Positions 35,350-42,712 of a stretch of 64,000 bases of DNA are shown piece after piece. Source of the DNA: Paenibacillus phytorum (GTDB taxonomy: Bacteria > Bacillota > Bacilli > Paenibacillales > NBRC-103111); assembly GCF_013141715.1 (NCBI RefSeq), contig NZ_WHOA01000190.1:85991-149990 (forward strand), written 5' to 3'. A program made the position numbers and the translations under genes. The notes beneath the pieces are model-generated. The model saw only the letters and a program-made list of their open reading frames with translations, ran no database searches and had not been told where the DNA came from. Within the stretch, counting starts at the first letter, position 1; every line of letters starts with the position of its first letter.

Positions 35350-36342
35350 ATGAACTATTTGGCTAATGAAGGAAGATATGCAGAAATGCCGTATAACCGA
35401 AGCGGAAAGAGCGGTCTTAAGCTGCCTCCGATCTCTTTTGGATTATGGCATAATTTTGGAAGTGTCGATCTATTCGAGAACAGCAGGGCCCTAGCGCGCC
35501 ATGCGTTTGATTTGGGGATTACCCATTTCGATCTTGCGAATAATTATGGTCCATCGGCAGGCTCTGCGGAGGAAACGTTCGGACAAATTCTGAAGAAGGA
35601 TCTTCACCCTTACCGTGATGAGCTGATCATTGCGACCAAAGCCGGCTATCGCATGTGGGACGGTCCTTATGGGGAGCGGGGCTCCCGCAAAAGCATGCTA
35701 GCCAGCCTCGACCAGAGCTTAAAACGACTTGGCATGGACTATGTCGATATTTATTATTCGCACCGGTTTGACGCTGAGACTCCTCTGGAAGAAACAATGA
35801 GTGCCTTGGATCAGGCTGTACGGCAAGGAAAAGCGCTGTATGTGGGTGTGTCCAACTATAATGCGGAGCAAACGGAGCAAGCAGCAGCTATATTGAAGGG
35901 TCTCGGCACTCCATTCATCATTCATCAAGTACATTATTCGATGTTTGAAAGACGGTTGGAGCAGGGTCTGCAAGACATTTTGGCAAGAGAAGGCGTGGGG
36001 TCAATCGCTTATAGCCCTCTAGCCAGAGGACTGCTGACGGATCGTTATTTGGAAAACATTCCGGCAGATTCCCGTGCGGCAGGTGGCAGTGTGTTCCTAA
36101 GGCCAGAGGATATTACCGAGGAAAAGATCGCAAAGTCGCGACTTCTGAATAAACTAGCTCAGGAACGCGGGCAAAGCCTTGCCCAAATGGCTTTAGTTTG
36201 GGTTCTTCGCAAGGGATATGTTACCTCCGCATTAATTGGTGCAAGTAAAGTGAGTCAACTTGACGATAATGTAGCAGCTTTGAAGCAGCCTACTTTCACT
36301 CAGGAAGAATTGGATCTTATCGATCAAATTCTTGGGGGTTGA
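35350..36342 (+). CDS. Aldo/keto reductase, YghZ/GPR-like
   Basis: A 330-residue NADPH-dependent reductase of the AKR14-like group (L-glyceraldehyde-3-phosphate reductase and voltage-channel beta-subunit relatives). The catalytic tetrad is visible: Asp and Tyr in FDLANNYGPS, Lys in IIATKAGYRMWDG, His in IYYSHRFD. The cofactor end is SALIGASKVSQLDDNVAAL. TAGGAGGATC precedes the ATG 35350; upstream frame codons lack a site. In this operon it may reduce a sugar aldehyde or detoxify methylglyoxal formed from galactose use. A terminator follows. Confidence 0.88.
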   Translation: MNYLANEGRYAEMPYNRSGKSGLKLPPISFGLWHNFGSVDLFENSRALARHAFDLGITHFDLANNYGPSAGSAEETFGQILKKDLHPYRDELIIATKAGYRMWDGPYGERGSRKSMLASLDQSLKRLGMDYVDIYYSHRFDAETPLEETMSALDQAVRQGKALYVGVSNYNAEQTEQAAAILKGLGTPFIIHQVHYSMFERRLEQGLQDILAREGVGSIAYSPLARGLLTDRYLENIPADSRAAGGSVFLRPEDITEEKIAKSRLLNKLAQERGQSLAQMALVWVLRKGYVTSALIGASKVSQLDDNVAALKQPTFTQEELDLIDQILGG

Positions 36343-36363
36343 AGTGAGTAACATACATGTAAG

Positions 36364-36400
36364 AGCCCGGTTAGAGCGATTCCGTTCCTCCCGGGCTTTT
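36364..36400 (+). terminator. Intrinsic terminator of the galactoside operon
   Basis: AGCCCGG / CCGGGCT with a 20-base loop and TTTT. Confidence 0.75.
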
Positions 36401-36444
36401 CGCATTACCATTCAACCAGACAATGACGATGGTGACAATCTGCC

Positions 36445-36585
36445 ATGTCTTATCAACGGAGGAAGATCATTTCAGCCTTGCTCTTTGCAGGGATTGCTCT
36501 AGTGGGAACCGAAGTATACGGAGCTATGGAAAAGCCTCATTATCAAAGACAGAAGAGGGTTGTGTATGCTAATCCGATTGAATAA
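36445..36585 (+). CDS. Possible 46-residue membrane peptide upstream of the symporter
   Basis: An ATG frame with GGTGA 9 bp before it encodes MSYQRRKIISALLFAGIALV then a polar tail. It has one hydrophobic helix and overlaps the symporter start by 20 bp in another frame. It could be a leader that couples translation, or a chance frame; codon use is not decisive. Confidence 0.25.
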   Translation: MSYQRRKIISALLFAGIALVGTEVYGAMEKPHYQRQKRVVYANPIE

Positions 36586-37528
36586 AGTACTTGAAAAAGC
36601 GATGCCTTTTGTAACGCCATCTGCAGTTATTGTTGGGTTAATTTGCTCAGCTTGGCTGCATCATCTTAGCTTTCTAGTACCTTGGATATTTGCTGCAATG
36701 ACGTTTGCTGGAAGCATTGGATCTAATTTTAAGGATTTACGTAAGGTGATGATGCACCCGTTGCCGATTATAGCCAATTTTATCATTTTGCACCTTGCGA
36801 TGCCGATACTGGGATGGGCGGCCGGTTCGATATTTTTCCCGGGTGATGATTTGACACAGACTGGATTTGTGCTTCTGTTCGTTATTCCTACCGGGGTTGT
36901 CAGCTTGGTGTGGGTTACTATATACGGGGGTAATATAGCGCTCACTCTGGCGCTCATCTTGCTGGACACGCTTCTATCTCCATTGATTGTGCCGCTTAGT
37001 CTCTCTCTTATCGTTGGGGCTAAGGTGCATATGGACCCATGGGATATTATGAGTGGGTTATTCTTAATGGTTGTGATCCCGTCATTAATTGGCATGCTGC
37101 TTAATCAATGGACAAAAGGCAGAATTAAAACAACCTGGGGACCGAGGTTGGCACCCTTTTCGAAAATAGGACTTTTTGTAGTTGTCGCGATTAATTCTTC
37201 AGTCATAGCTCCCTATCTGAAAGACATGAATGGTCAGTTGGTTAAAGTCATTGTTCTTGCTTTCGCATGTGCAACTATCGGTTATTTGGCAGGATGGCTT
37301 GTGTCCCGGATGATGAGGTGGGACCGCGAAGTCACAATTGCCCTCACCTTCAATTCGGGGATGCGAAACCTGAGTGCGGGTGCAGTGCTCGCTATCAGCT
37401 TTTTTCCGCCGCCTGTTGCGCTTCCGGTTGTCGCAGGTATGCTGTTTCAACAAATCCTGGCGGCTTTATATGGGCAGCGTCTGGCTAAGAGGTATGGCTT
37501 GAACGCTCATACAGCCAAGGCAGCCTAA
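36566..37528 (+). CDS. Bile acid:sodium symporter family transporter
   Basis: A 320-residue membrane protein of the BASS (SBF) family with about ten helices. Family marks include HLAMPILGWAAGSIFFPGDD, VIPTGVVSLVWVTIYGGNIA and GMRNLSAGAVLAISFFPPPV, the last resembling the crossover region of ASBT-type carriers. Bacterial members move small organic acids (for example ketopantoate, pyruvate-like acids), not bile acids. The ATG 36566 has GAGGG 6-9 bp upstream; the frame's TTG at 36560 lacks a site. It is followed by a clear terminator, so it is a unit on its own between the galactoside operon and the TOMM locus. Confidence 0.85.
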   Translation: MLIRLNKVLEKAMPFVTPSAVIVGLICSAWLHHLSFLVPWIFAAMTFAGSIGSNFKDLRKVMMHPLPIIANFIILHLAMPILGWAAGSIFFPGDDLTQTGFVLLFVIPTGVVSLVWVTIYGGNIALTLALILLDTLLSPLIVPLSLSLIVGAKVHMDPWDIMSGLFLMVVIPSLIGMLLNQWTKGRIKTTWGPRLAPFSKIGLFVVVAINSSVIAPYLKDMNGQLVKVIVLAFACATIGYLAGWLVSRMMRWDREVTIALTFNSGMRNLSAGAVLAISFFPPPVALPVVAGMLFQQILAALYGQRLAKRYGLNAHTAKAA

Positions 37529-37586
37529 AGAAAACGAGGCTTCGCTTGGAAAGAATGAGGTTATATTGGAAAAGTAAGCAAAAAGT

Positions 37587-37615
37587 GCTCTGACCAAAAT
37601 GATCAGAGCCTTTTT
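37587..37615 (+). terminator. Intrinsic terminator of the symporter gene
   Basis: GCTCTGA / TCAGAGC with a T-run, about 60 bp after the stop codon. It marks the upstream border of the TOMM locus. Confidence 0.8.
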
Positions 37616-37712
37616 GTCGTACATGGGGATTCAATGGTGGCGCTGGTTTGCTGCATTTTTTCGTAAAGTTACGTCCGGTAACGGGAACTTGAAATATCAG
37701 GTTTGACCCGCC

Positions 37713-37727
37713 TGATAATGCGTATCA
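37713..37727. promoter_or_regulatory. Fur-like 7-1-7 palindrome upstream of the TOMM precursor
   Basis: TGATAATGCGTATCA matches the Bacillus Fur consensus TGATAATNATTATCA at 13 of 15 positions. TTGACC (37703-37708) just before it is a good -35 candidate, so a repressor bound here would cover the promoter. It is 149 bp upstream of the precursor ATG. Confidence 0.4.
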
Positions 37728-37875
37728 TTTGATGAATGGTTTTAGGAAGTATTTTAAAATATAGGCATTTAGATCAGTAACAAGAGCGGAACTAAGTTCA
37801 TATGTTGTCATTGTGTACTCGAATTAATTGGCGGATTTCACAGGCACAACAATTTATTAAACGGAGGTTTGAGCT

Positions 37876-38139
37876 ATGAATGATTTCAAAAATGATCTTC
37901 AGAAGTTGAATGTTTCCGAGTTCAAGGCGAGCGAGTTGACACCTTGGAACGCTCAAAGCCAGCAAGAGGCTCGATTATGCGTCAATTGCTTTAATTGCGT
38001 CAATTGCTTCAATTGCATCAACTTGAATTGCTTCAATTGTTTCAATTGTCACCAATGCCACAACTGTCACAACTGTCATAATTGCCACAACTGTCACAAT
38101 TGCCATAACTGCCATAACTGCCACCATGGAGGACGTTGA
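37876..38139 (+). CDS. TOMM precursor peptide, heterocycloanthracin/sonorensin-like
   Basis: An 87-residue peptide after a strong site (CGGAGGT, 8 bp before ATG). The leader is residues 1-34 (FKNDLQKLNVSEF, then ELTPW), with the F..DL..L.V..F...TPW layout I recall from heterocycloanthracin/sonorensin leaders. The core has 16 Cys at 35, 38, 41, 44, 47, 52, 55, 58, 61, 64, 67, 70, 73, 76, 79, 82: one every third residue except a two-residue insertion (CINLNC). Block 1 (35-57) is Cys-hydrophobic-Asn; block 2 (58-84) is CHQ, seven CHN and CHH, ten His in all. It ends HHGGR. Each Cys could become a thiazoline/thiazole through the enzymes encoded 540 bp downstream. A small hairpin (TTGCCG-ATA-CGGCAA, 38148-38162) follows the stop. 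Confidence 0.88.
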   Translation: MNDFKNDLQKLNVSEFKASELTPWNAQSQQEARLCVNCFNCVNCFNCINLNCFNCFNCHQCHNCHNCHNCHNCHNCHNCHNCHHGGR

Positions 38140-38299
38140 GTTGTTTTTTGCCGATACGGCAATGTTTACGCCCGTTATTTCTAGCTTTCAGACGGAAACA
38201 CGGACTACTTAATGAGAAGAGAAATGCACCTGTAGCGACCCAGGCCAACTTAAGAACTTAAGGCTCTGCCTTAGTTTCCTCTATCTAATTTGATTAAAA

Positions 38300-38474
38300 G
38301 GAAATAATCCCGTTAATTTCTTCATTCGATCACCTTTCAACCAATTATCTGGAAACCCTCCTGTTAATTCCTTCAGACTTGTATCATTTGCGGATCTAGT
38401 GCCGAATTAGATGGAGGTTTTCCAGTTAAGTGACTCATTTCCTCTGCTAACGTAAAATTAGCAGGAGAATTTCC
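38300..38474. repeat. Degenerate 51-bp repeat array, two direct and two inverted copies
   Basis: Copies on the plus strand begin at 38300 (GGAAATAATCCCGTTAATTT) and 38351 (GGAAACCCTCCTGTTAATTC), 51 bp apart. Copies on the minus strand read GGAAAACCTCCATCTAATTC (ending 38423) and GGAAATTCTCCTGCTAATTT (ending 38474), again 51 bp apart. The shared core is GGAAA-NN-CTCC-N-(G/T)-(T/C)TAATT. The array sits between the TOMM precursor and the maturation operon, in a 539-bp region without any credible gene. Confidence 0.65.
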
Positions 38475-38530
38475 TTGATATGTCCCTAACCTAAGCATAT
38501 AAATTTTTGTATCTCAAGAAAGACCTGTAA

Positions 38531-38556
38531 GCCCCTGCAGCAGCACAGGGGTTTTT
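38531..38556 (+). terminator. Intrinsic terminator between TOMM precursor and maturation genes
   Basis: CCCCTG-cagcagca-CAGGGG followed by TTTTT. It would stop precursor transcripts before the enzyme operon, so that operon needs its own promoter in 38557-38678. Confidence 0.75.
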
Positions 38557-38678
38557 CCCATGTCTATTTAAGGCGTGTATTTCCCTTAAAGAATAAGACA
38601 TGAGGGACAAATAGCTGTACATAAGATTACTTGTGAAGAGTTAGGGCAGATTGAGAAAGCTTACGGAGGAGGAAAAAA

Positions 38679-40640
38679 ATGACAAATTTGAACCCTTCGA
38701 TGCGACTGAAGGTGAAGAGGGATACGTTTTTTCTCCCTGATCCAAACGGTAGTGTATATTTTCGAAACAATGTAAGCTCGTTCCGCATGGAAGGCGAATT
38801 GATCGATCAGTGGATTGAAAAACTGATACCGATATTCAACGGGGAGCATAGGTTGGAGGATTTGACAGACGGATTGCCTGACCAACACCAGAACCAGGTA
38901 TATGGAATTGCAGAAATGTTGTATCGGAATGGCTTTGTTCGGGATGTGAGCCAAGACACGCCACATCAATTACCGGAAGAAGTTCTCAAAAAGTATGCTT
39001 CTCAAATTGAATTTTTGAACAATTTCGTTGATTCGGGTGAATACCGGTTTCAGTCCTATCGTCAGGCTAAAGTATTGACGGTCGGCTCTGGCCCATTCTT
39101 GATCTCAGCAATTTCTGCGCTGCTTGAATCCGGATTGCCCACGATTCACGTGCTGGTCTCGGGCTCAGAACCGACCGATCGGCAACGGATGCTAGAACTG
39201 GCGGCACATGCCCGTAAAACGGACCCCGAGGTGGCCATAGAGGAGGTTACCCTGCAGAAGGAAGGGGTTAGTAGTTGGCGGGAGGCTGTGAGGCCGTTTG
39301 ATTCGATTTTATTTGTGTCACGAGAGGGTGATATCGAGGAACTGCGGGTTCTTCATGCGGTTTGCAGGGAGGAGAAAAAGGTGTTTCTTCCCGCTGTATG
39401 TCTGCAGCAGGTGGGTCTAGCGGGTCCGCTTGTGCATTCGGACTTTGAGGGATGCTGGGAGTCAGCGTGGCGCAGCATACACGAATCCGCGATATGTAAA
39501 GACCCCCAGCTGCACACCTTTTCTTCTACAGCAGGAGCGATGTTAGCGAATGTGATTGTGTTTGAATTACTAAAAAAGATTACGGGAGTGAACGATTCGG
39601 AACAAAGCAATCCATTTTATCTGCTTAATTTGGAGACTTTGGAAGGAAAATGGCATTCGTTCATGCCCCATCCGCTCGTGACCGGACGTACAGCAGCTAG
39701 GTGGACAAACGATTTCGATCTGCAGCTCGAACAGAGATCAAGCAAAAGTGAGAACGGATTGCTTCCTTACTTCGGCCAGTTGACATCGGCGGAATCAGGG
39801 ATTTTCCATATTTGGGAGGAGGGAGACTTAAAGCAGCTACCACTCTCTCAGTGTCGCGTTCAGGCAGTCGATCCGCTATCGGAAGGGCCGGCTGGGCTGC
39901 TGCAAGACATCGTTTGTACCGATTTGACGCATGAGGGAGCACGGCGGGAAGCAGGGCTGACCGGGATTGAAGCGTATGTGTCGCGGATGGCAAGCTTGCT
40001 CGTTTCAACATCTCCCTCCAATCAGAAAGCAAAGGGAAGCAGGATAGAACCGCAGGAATTTATCGGCGTTGGAGCGGGAGAAACGGTTGCGGAAGGCATT
40101 GGCCGAGGGTTGCAAAGGTGTTTAGCCGAGGTACTGGGCAAGCAACAGGCGTCTCAGTTGCCCTCTGTCTTTCGAGTACAGTTGTCTGCGATAGAAGATA
40201 AACACTGCCAGTTTTATTTGCAGGCTTTGACGACGATGAAGGGGTCACCGATGATTGGCTTGGGGGAGGAAGTGTCCGGATTCCCTGTGGTGTGGGTCGG
40301 TACGAGTGATCGCTGGTATGGCGGTGTAGGCTTGAATGTGACCCTGGCGTTAAGAGATGCTTTGCAACGGGCTTTGTTGGAGGTACAAAACCAACCGGCT
40401 TGCTTCACTTCGCAAGTGTTGAAGGTCTCGTCCGTGCGTCCGGCAGAACAGTTGCCGATTAGCCTTGAGATCCCCTCATGTGAAATGACGTCAAAATCGG
40501 AGGTTCTGCAATCCGCCTTGAAGGTCTTGGAACAGAATCGTAAACGGCTCTTGGTCTTCGATCTGGCAGTAGAACCGTTTTTGAAAGAGGAAATGGCAGG
40601 AGTGTTTGGCGTGTTACTGCGAGAGGAGGGATATCGGTGA
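38679..40640 (+). CDS. ThiF/E1-like TOMM maturation protein with N-terminal recognition domain
   Basis: A 653-residue protein of the kind annotated as putative thiazole-containing bacteriocin maturation protein, found in a three-gene operon with SagD-like and SagB-like enzymes in Bacillus anthracis relatives. The first 95 residues (DTFFLPDPNGSVYFRNNVSS to MLYRNGFVRDV) have the PqqD-like winged-helix look of a RiPP recognition element that binds the leader. Next comes a Rossmann part (AKVLTVGSGPFLISAISALL) of the ThiF/E1 type with its adenylation residues degraded. A C-terminal region of about 330 residues has FIGVGAGETVAEGIGRGLQR and YcaO-like marks but no complete ATP site. GGAGGAGG precedes the ATG. 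Its last 4 bases overlap the next start. Confidence 0.85.
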   Translation: MTNLNPSMRLKVKRDTFFLPDPNGSVYFRNNVSSFRMEGELIDQWIEKLIPIFNGEHRLEDLTDGLPDQHQNQVYGIAEMLYRNGFVRDVSQDTPHQLPEEVLKKYASQIEFLNNFVDSGEYRFQSYRQAKVLTVGSGPFLISAISALLESGLPTIHVLVSGSEPTDRQRMLELAAHARKTDPEVAIEEVTLQKEGVSSWREAVRPFDSILFVSREGDIEELRVLHAVCREEKKVFLPAVCLQQVGLAGPLVHSDFEGCWESAWRSIHESAICKDPQLHTFSSTAGAMLANVIVFELLKKITGVNDSEQSNPFYLLNLETLEGKWHSFMPHPLVTGRTAARWTNDFDLQLEQRSSKSENGLLPYFGQLTSAESGIFHIWEEGDLKQLPLSQCRVQAVDPLSEGPAGLLQDIVCTDLTHEGARREAGLTGIEAYVSRMASLLVSTSPSNQKAKGSRIEPQEFIGVGAGETVAEGIGRGLQRCLAEVLGKQQASQLPSVFRVQLSAIEDKHCQFYLQALTTMKGSPMIGLGEEVSGFPVVWVGTSDRWYGGVGLNVTLALRDALQRALLEVQNQPACFTSQVLKVSSVRPAEQLPISLEIPSCEMTSKSEVLQSALKVLEQNRKRLLVFDLAVEPFLKEEMAGVFGVLLREEGYR

Positions 40641-42580
40641 GCGCTGTCGTTATGATTGTGGGAGATGGGGTCTTGGCGGACAGCGTGTACGAAGAACTAT
40701 CAGCCCAATTTGAGGTCGTACGTCAGATCGATTTCGAGGTGGGAGTGCCGGAAGCAGTGGACTTGGTTCTGGTGCTGCACGATGCTTGGCATCCTTACGT
40801 TCATCAAAAGGCGGAAGAGCTGCTGCAGCCAGCCGGCATCCCTTGGTTGCGCGGCTTCGTTTCATTTGGCGAGGGCGTGATCGGGCCTCTGGTAAGTCCG
40901 GGTACAAGCGGATGTTCCCAGTGTGCAGACACGCGGCGTCTCATGGCGGGACGCGAGCGCAAGGAGATGCGGAAGCTGCAGATGAGGCTGGTGGCACATG
41001 GGGGAATGCCGAGTGATGCCTGGGCGTCGCGTACAGGACTTTTGCAGGTGGCTCACCTGCTGGTGGCGGAGGCACGGAGGATGATACAAGGCAATCCGGT
41101 TCACTCGGTAGGGAAGTTGTTTTTGATCAACCTGAAAACGCTGGAGAGCACACTTCATTTCTTTCTCCCAGACCCGCTGTGTCCGGTTTGTAGTCGATTG
41201 CCTGACGACTCATCGACAGCAGCCCACATTTCGCTGCAACCAAGTCCGAAGATCAGCTCAGACAGTTACCGCTCCAGGCCGATGGATGACCTGAATAAAG
41301 TCTTGGCCAGAGACTATCTGGATTATCGGACCGGATTTTTGAATGGGAAAATGGTTGACCTTGCGTCGCCATTTGCCGATGTAAGTGTGAATCTGCCGTT
41401 ATTTACGGAGGACGTGGGAACGGCAGGTCGGACTCATTCCTATGCGGCGAGCGAATTGACCGCTATTTTGGAGGGATTGGAGCGATACTGCGGTCTAGCA
41501 CCCCGAGGCAAAAGGACGGTAGTCCATGGCAGCTTCCGCAATCTGAAAGATCAAGCGCTCGACCCCGTCAAGGTAGGGGTACACACGAAGGAACAATATG
41601 CTCGGCCGGGGTTTCCGTTCACAACATTCAATCCTGATCACCCAATCGATTGGGTATGGGGCTATTCGTTTTTGCAAGATCGTCCGATTCTGGTTCCGGA
41701 GCAGCTCGCCTATTACAGCATGGGCTGCGGGCATGGTTTCGTGTTCGAGTCTTCCAACGGATGTGCGTTAGGAGGAAGTTTGGAGGAGGCCATTTTTTAC
41801 GGCATATTGGAAGTAGTGGAGCGAGATTCGTTTCTAATGGCTTGGTATGCACAGATGTCTCTCCCACGCCTTGACCTTTCTTCAGCTAATGACAGAGAAT
41901 TGCAGTTGATGATCGAACGTTTGCGGGCCGTGGCGGGGTTTGATGTGTATTTCTTTAACTCGACGATGGAGAACGGGATTCCAAGCGTTTGGGGGGTGGC
42001 GAAAAACAGGAAACAAACAGGAGTGAATCTCATCTGTGCAGCCGGAGCTCATCCTGATCCGGTACGGGCAGTGAAAGGTGCGGTTCACGAATTGGCCGGC
42101 ATGGTACTGAATCTGGATAAGAAATTTGAGGCGAACCGGGAAGAGTATGTTCGGATGTTTCACGATTCCTCTCTGGTGCAGCAGATGGAGGATCATTCAC
42201 TGCTGTACGGTTTGCCGCAAGCGCAGGAGCGCCTTCAATTTCTGCTGGATGAAAATCGCCCGTTGCGAACGTTTGAAGAGGAATTCAAGCGGGAGGCAAG
42301 GCATGCTGATTTAACGGACGATCTGAATGACATTCTTAAGGCGTTCCGCCGATTGAATCTCGATGTCATCGTGGTGGATCTGACAGCGCCTGAAATCCTT
42401 CGAAATGGACTGCATTGCGTGAAAGTACTGATCCCAGGGATGCTGCCGATGACATTCGGCCATCACTTTACTCGCGTGGCAGGGTTGGAGCGGGTGTTGA
42501 GGGTACCGGTGGAACTCGGATATGCGAAGCAGCCGCTGAGGCTAGAACATCTCAATCCGTATCCGCATCCGTTTCCATAG
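40637..42580 (+). CDS. YcaO cyclodehydratase (SagD-like) with fused E1-like N-terminus
   Basis: A 647-residue azoline-forming enzyme that uses ATP to activate the peptide backbone and cyclise Cys (Ser, Thr) side chains. The N-terminal 190 residues are ThiF-like (SAVVMIVGDGVLADSVYEEL) with two cysteine pairs, CSQC near residue 94 and CPVC near residue 186, fitting structural zinc as in TOMM C/E1 proteins. The YcaO domain has AASELTAILEGLERYCGLAP and GILEVVERDSFLMAWYA (ATP/Mg contacts). The C-terminus is LNPYPHPFP, the PxPxP tail diagnostic of heterocycle-forming YcaO proteins. The start is GTG, overlapping the previous stop by 4 bp; GAGAGGAGG provides the site. Confidence 0.92.
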   Translation: MSAVVMIVGDGVLADSVYEELSAQFEVVRQIDFEVGVPEAVDLVLVLHDAWHPYVHQKAEELLQPAGIPWLRGFVSFGEGVIGPLVSPGTSGCSQCADTRRLMAGRERKEMRKLQMRLVAHGGMPSDAWASRTGLLQVAHLLVAEARRMIQGNPVHSVGKLFLINLKTLESTLHFFLPDPLCPVCSRLPDDSSTAAHISLQPSPKISSDSYRSRPMDDLNKVLARDYLDYRTGFLNGKMVDLASPFADVSVNLPLFTEDVGTAGRTHSYAASELTAILEGLERYCGLAPRGKRTVVHGSFRNLKDQALDPVKVGVHTKEQYARPGFPFTTFNPDHPIDWVWGYSFLQDRPILVPEQLAYYSMGCGHGFVFESSNGCALGGSLEEAIFYGILEVVERDSFLMAWYAQMSLPRLDLSSANDRELQLMIERLRAVAGFDVYFFNSTMENGIPSVWGVAKNRKQTGVNLICAAGAHPDPVRAVKGAVHELAGMVLNLDKKFEANREEYVRMFHDSSLVQQMEDHSLLYGLPQAQERLQFLLDENRPLRTFEEEFKREARHADLTDDLNDILKAFRRLNLDVIVVDLTAPEILRNGLHCVKVLIPGMLPMTFGHHFTRVAGLERVLRVPVELGYAKQPLRLEHLNPYPHPFP

Positions 42581-42712
42581 GGTGTTAAGCCACGCATATC
42601 AGACTGCCAACCGTCGACGAATGATGCCTTCGTGCCAACTATTTTAAGCTATGGTATCAAATATAGAAACGTGGCGTGGTTGACAACCTTGTTCATATCA
42701 GGAGGGAGAAGG

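Noticed and set aside
38042..38248. Gly/Tyr/Cys-rich 68-residue frame on the minus strand
   Set aside because: It is the antisense reading of the Cys-His-Asn repeat; no ribosome site, and the plus-strand frame has a clear site, leader and matching enzymes.
40650..41158. Several overlapping 74-98 residue frames on both strands in the YcaO gene
   Set aside because: They lie wholly inside the YcaO coding sequence, have no ribosome sites and no recognisable domains.
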